From the NCBI RefSeq assembly GCF_036246005.1, contig NZ_CP109171.1, positions 1,116,001 through 1,180,000 on the forward strand: 64,000 bases of DNA, written 5' to 3'. The notes beneath the pieces are model-generated. The model did no database searches. It was not told where the DNA came from and worked only from the letters and a program-made list of their open reading frames with translations. Made by a program: the position numbers and the translations under genes. Below, piece by piece: positions 62,434 to 64,000 of this stretch. Source of the stretch: Streptomyces sp. NBC_01723. GTDB taxonomy: Bacteria; Actinomycetota; Actinomycetes; Streptomycetales; Streptomycetaceae. How positions within the stretch are numbered: the stretch's first letter is position 1; every line of letters begins with the position of its first letter.

Positions 62434-63321
62434 CTAGGTGAGGTCGGCCAGGGAGAGCAGTTTGTCGGGGTTGCGGATGATGTACACCGACTGGATGCGC
62501 CCGTCGGCCACCTCGATCTGGAAGACCGAGTCGGGCTTGCCGCCCGACAGGGCCAGCAGGGCCGGTCCGCCGTTGATCTCCAGGAAGCGGTAGGAGAAGT
62601 CCGGGACGCCCTTGCGGGCCGCGCCCTGGAGGAAGCGGGCCACCTTCTCGGAGCTCTCCAGCACGCGCAGGGGCGCCTTGGACTTGCCGCCGCTGTCGCC
62701 CACCAGCCGGACGTCCGGCGCGAGCAGCTCCATCAGCCCGGCCAGGTCACCGTCGGCCGCGGCGGCGAGGAAGCGCTCGGTGAGGTCGCGGCGCTGCGCC
62801 GGGTCCACGTCGTAGCGCGGGCGCCGCTCGTCGACGTGCTTGCGGGCGCGGCCGGCGAGCTGGCGCACCGCGGCCTCCCCGCGCTCCAGCATGGCGGCGA
62901 TCTCCGCGTACGGGTAGCCGAACGCCTCCCTGAGCACGAACACCGCCCGCTCCAACGGCGACAGGGACTCCAGGACGACGAGGACGGCGAGGGACACGGA
63001 GTCGGCGAGGACGGCCCGCTCGGCGGTGTCGGGCACGGTGTCGCCGAAGTCGGTGACGTAGGGCTCGGGCAGCCACGGGCCGACGTACGTCTCGCCGCGC
63101 GACTTGATCTGGCGCAGCCGGTCGATGGCGAGGCGGGTGGTGACCCGCACCAGGTAGCCGCGGGGCTCGCGGACGGTGGAGCGGTCGGCGCCGGACCAGC
63201 GCAGCCACGCCTCCTGGACGACGTCCTCCGCGTCCGCCAGGCGGCCCAGCATGCGGTAGGCGACGCCCAGGAGGACGGGGCGGTGTGCTTCGAAGACGTC
63301 GGTCACGGTTTCGGTGGTCAC
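62434..63321 (-). CDS. ECF41-type sigma factor with C-terminal SnoaL-like domain
   Basis: Extracytoplasmic-function sigma factor of 295 aa. Regions 2 and 4 (about 8-75 and 110-165; AYRMLGRLADAEDVVQEAWLRW, LSPLERAVFVLREAFGYPYAEIA) are joined by a linker containing WLPEP, the ECF41 hallmark. Residues about 170-290 are a SnoaL-like extension ending with the NPDKL motif, which in this group regulates the sigma factor in place of an anti-sigma protein. ECF41 genes usually sit beside an oxidoreductase or carboxymuconolactone-type gene; here the divergent neighbour is an alpha/beta hydrolase. Confidence 0.92.
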   Translation of the reverse strand: MTTETVTDVFEAHRPVLLGVAYRMLGRLADAEDVVQEAWLRWSGADRSTVREPRGYLVRVTTRLAIDRLRQIKSRGETYVGPWLPEPYVTDFGDTVPDTAERAVLADSVSLAVLVVLESLSPLERAVFVLREAFGYPYAEIAAMLERGEAAVRQLAGRARKHVDERRPRYDVDPAQRRDLTERFLAAAADGDLAGLMELLAPDVRLVGDSGGKSKAPLRVLESSEKVARFLQGAARKGVPDFSYRFLEINGGPALLALSGGKPDSVFQIEVADGRIQSVYIIRNPDKLLSLADLT

Positions 63322-63448
63322 CGCTCCATACCAGCGGACGTGTCCGGTCGTGTCCAGACGGGCCCGCCGGGGGCTACCCGTCGGTAGCTCTTACTGACAG
63401 GCTGTCTACGCAATGCCCCGACGTCCGCGTGTCCCGACAAGGAGCCCC

Positions 63449-64000
63449 ATGTCCGCAACGCTCTCCTTCACGGCCCCCACCCCGCACGGTCCGCAGGACA
63501 TCACCGTCGCCTACGCGCGCGTGGGCACCGGCGAGCCGCTGCTCCTGCTGCACGGCATAGGCCACCACCGGCAGGCCTGGGACCCGGTGGTCGACATCCT
63601 CGCCACCGAACGCGAGGTGATAGCCGTGGACCTGCCCGGGTTCGGGCAGTCGTCCGCGCTGCCGCAGGGGCTGCCGCACGACCTGCCGACCACGAACGCG
63701 GTACTCGGCGCCTTCTGCGCGACGCTGGGGCTGGACCGGCCGCACGTGGCGGGCAACTCGCTGGGCGGCCTGCTCGCCCTGGAGCTGGGCCGCCAGAACC
63801 TGGTGCGGTCGGTGACGGCCCTGTCCCCGGCGGGCTTCTGGACGCAGGCCGAGCGGCGCTACGCCTTCGGCGTGCTCATGGGGATGCGCCGGACCGCCCG
63901 GAGCCTGCCCCTCCCGCTGGTCGAGCGGCTGTCCCGCACGGCCGTCGGACGCACCGCGCTGACCAGTACGATCTACGCCCGCCCCGCCCGCCGCTCCCCC
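63449..64000 (+). CDS. alpha/beta hydrolase, 3' end outside window
   Basis: Hydrolase of the alpha/beta fold, truncated by the window edge after 184 codons. The N-terminal part has LLLLHGIGHHRQAWDPV (oxyanion), VDLPGFGQS and the nucleophile elbow VAGNSLGGLLALELG. AAGGAG at 63439-63444 marks the ATG. Substrate unknown. Divergent from the ECF41 sigma gene, whose product could control it. Confidence 0.85.
   Translation, partial: MSATLSFTAPTPHGPQDITVAYARVGTGEPLLLLHGIGHHRQAWDPVVDILATEREVIAVDLPGFGQSSALPQGLPHDLPTTNAVLGAFCATLGLDRPHVAGNSLGGLLALELGRQNLVRSVTALSPAGFWTQAERRYAFGVLMGMRRTARSLPLPLVERLSRTAVGRTALTSTIYARPARRSP

Overview
The window is high-GC actinobacterial DNA, almost certainly a Streptomyces chromosome. 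Third codon positions are overwhelmingly G or C. Actinomycete-typical families are present: a helix-turn-helix/DUF397 pair, lipid II amidation genes murT-gatD, a MurT-linked pfkA, an ECF41-type sigma factor and NlpC/P60 under a c-di-AMP riboswitch. Many neighbours are coupled by ATGA or GTGA overlaps. From memory, the order of the housekeeping blocks resembles the S. coelicolor SCO12xx region. No rRNA, tRNA or CRISPR array was recognised.

0-9.7 kb holds a truncated NUDIX gene, an aldehyde dehydrogenase, an acyl-CoA dehydrogenase divergent from a TetR regulator, peptide deformylase, murT-gatD, 6-phosphofructokinase and a CtaG-like membrane protein. 9.65-13.8 kb is a tightly overlapped four-gene operon in which a LytTR response regulator and a LytS-like kinase flank a solute symporter and a small membrane protein. 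13.9-20.7 kb carries an Lrp regulator, dimethylargininase plus ornithine aminotransferase (arginine/ornithine catabolism), an RpiB-like isomerase, an MFS transporter, an acyltransferase and an epimerase-like protein. 20.7-27.0 kb has a secreted tripeptidyl-peptidase-like hydrolase and the complete urease cluster ureABCFGD. 27.3-32.0 kb holds a solitary Phd-like antitoxin, a VOC protein, a ClpP paralogue with a degenerate catalytic triad, a ydaO/c-di-AMP riboswitch controlling an NlpC/P60 hydrolase, and an anti-sigma-type ATPase/XRE/DUF397 cluster. 32.0-36.5 kb is the biotin locus, bioF divergent from bioB-bioA-bioD, with an unusual Cys/His-repeat tail on BioB.

37.3-48.9 kb looks like an acquired arsenic-resistance island. 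It begins next to a probable recombinase remnant and contains arsT-arsC divergent from arsR-acr3-arsO, a second arsR, two more flavoproteins, a broken MFS gene, a biotin/S-oxide-reductase-like molybdoenzyme and a four-EF-hand protein. arsO and the MFS gene are frameshifted, as is an F420/luciferase-like gene just outside the right edge, so the island and its flank may be decaying. An exact 12-bp motif upstream of arsR2 and in the divergent flavoprotein promoter suggests one ArsR2 regulon.

50-64 kb returns to core genes: a pair of CNNM/CorC membrane proteins, a 25-bp tandem-repeat intergenic region, an SGNH hydrolase, purB-mug, an ABC exporter divergent from a two-component system, a ROK regulator, a GntR regulator, an ECF41 sigma factor and a truncated alpha/beta hydrolase.
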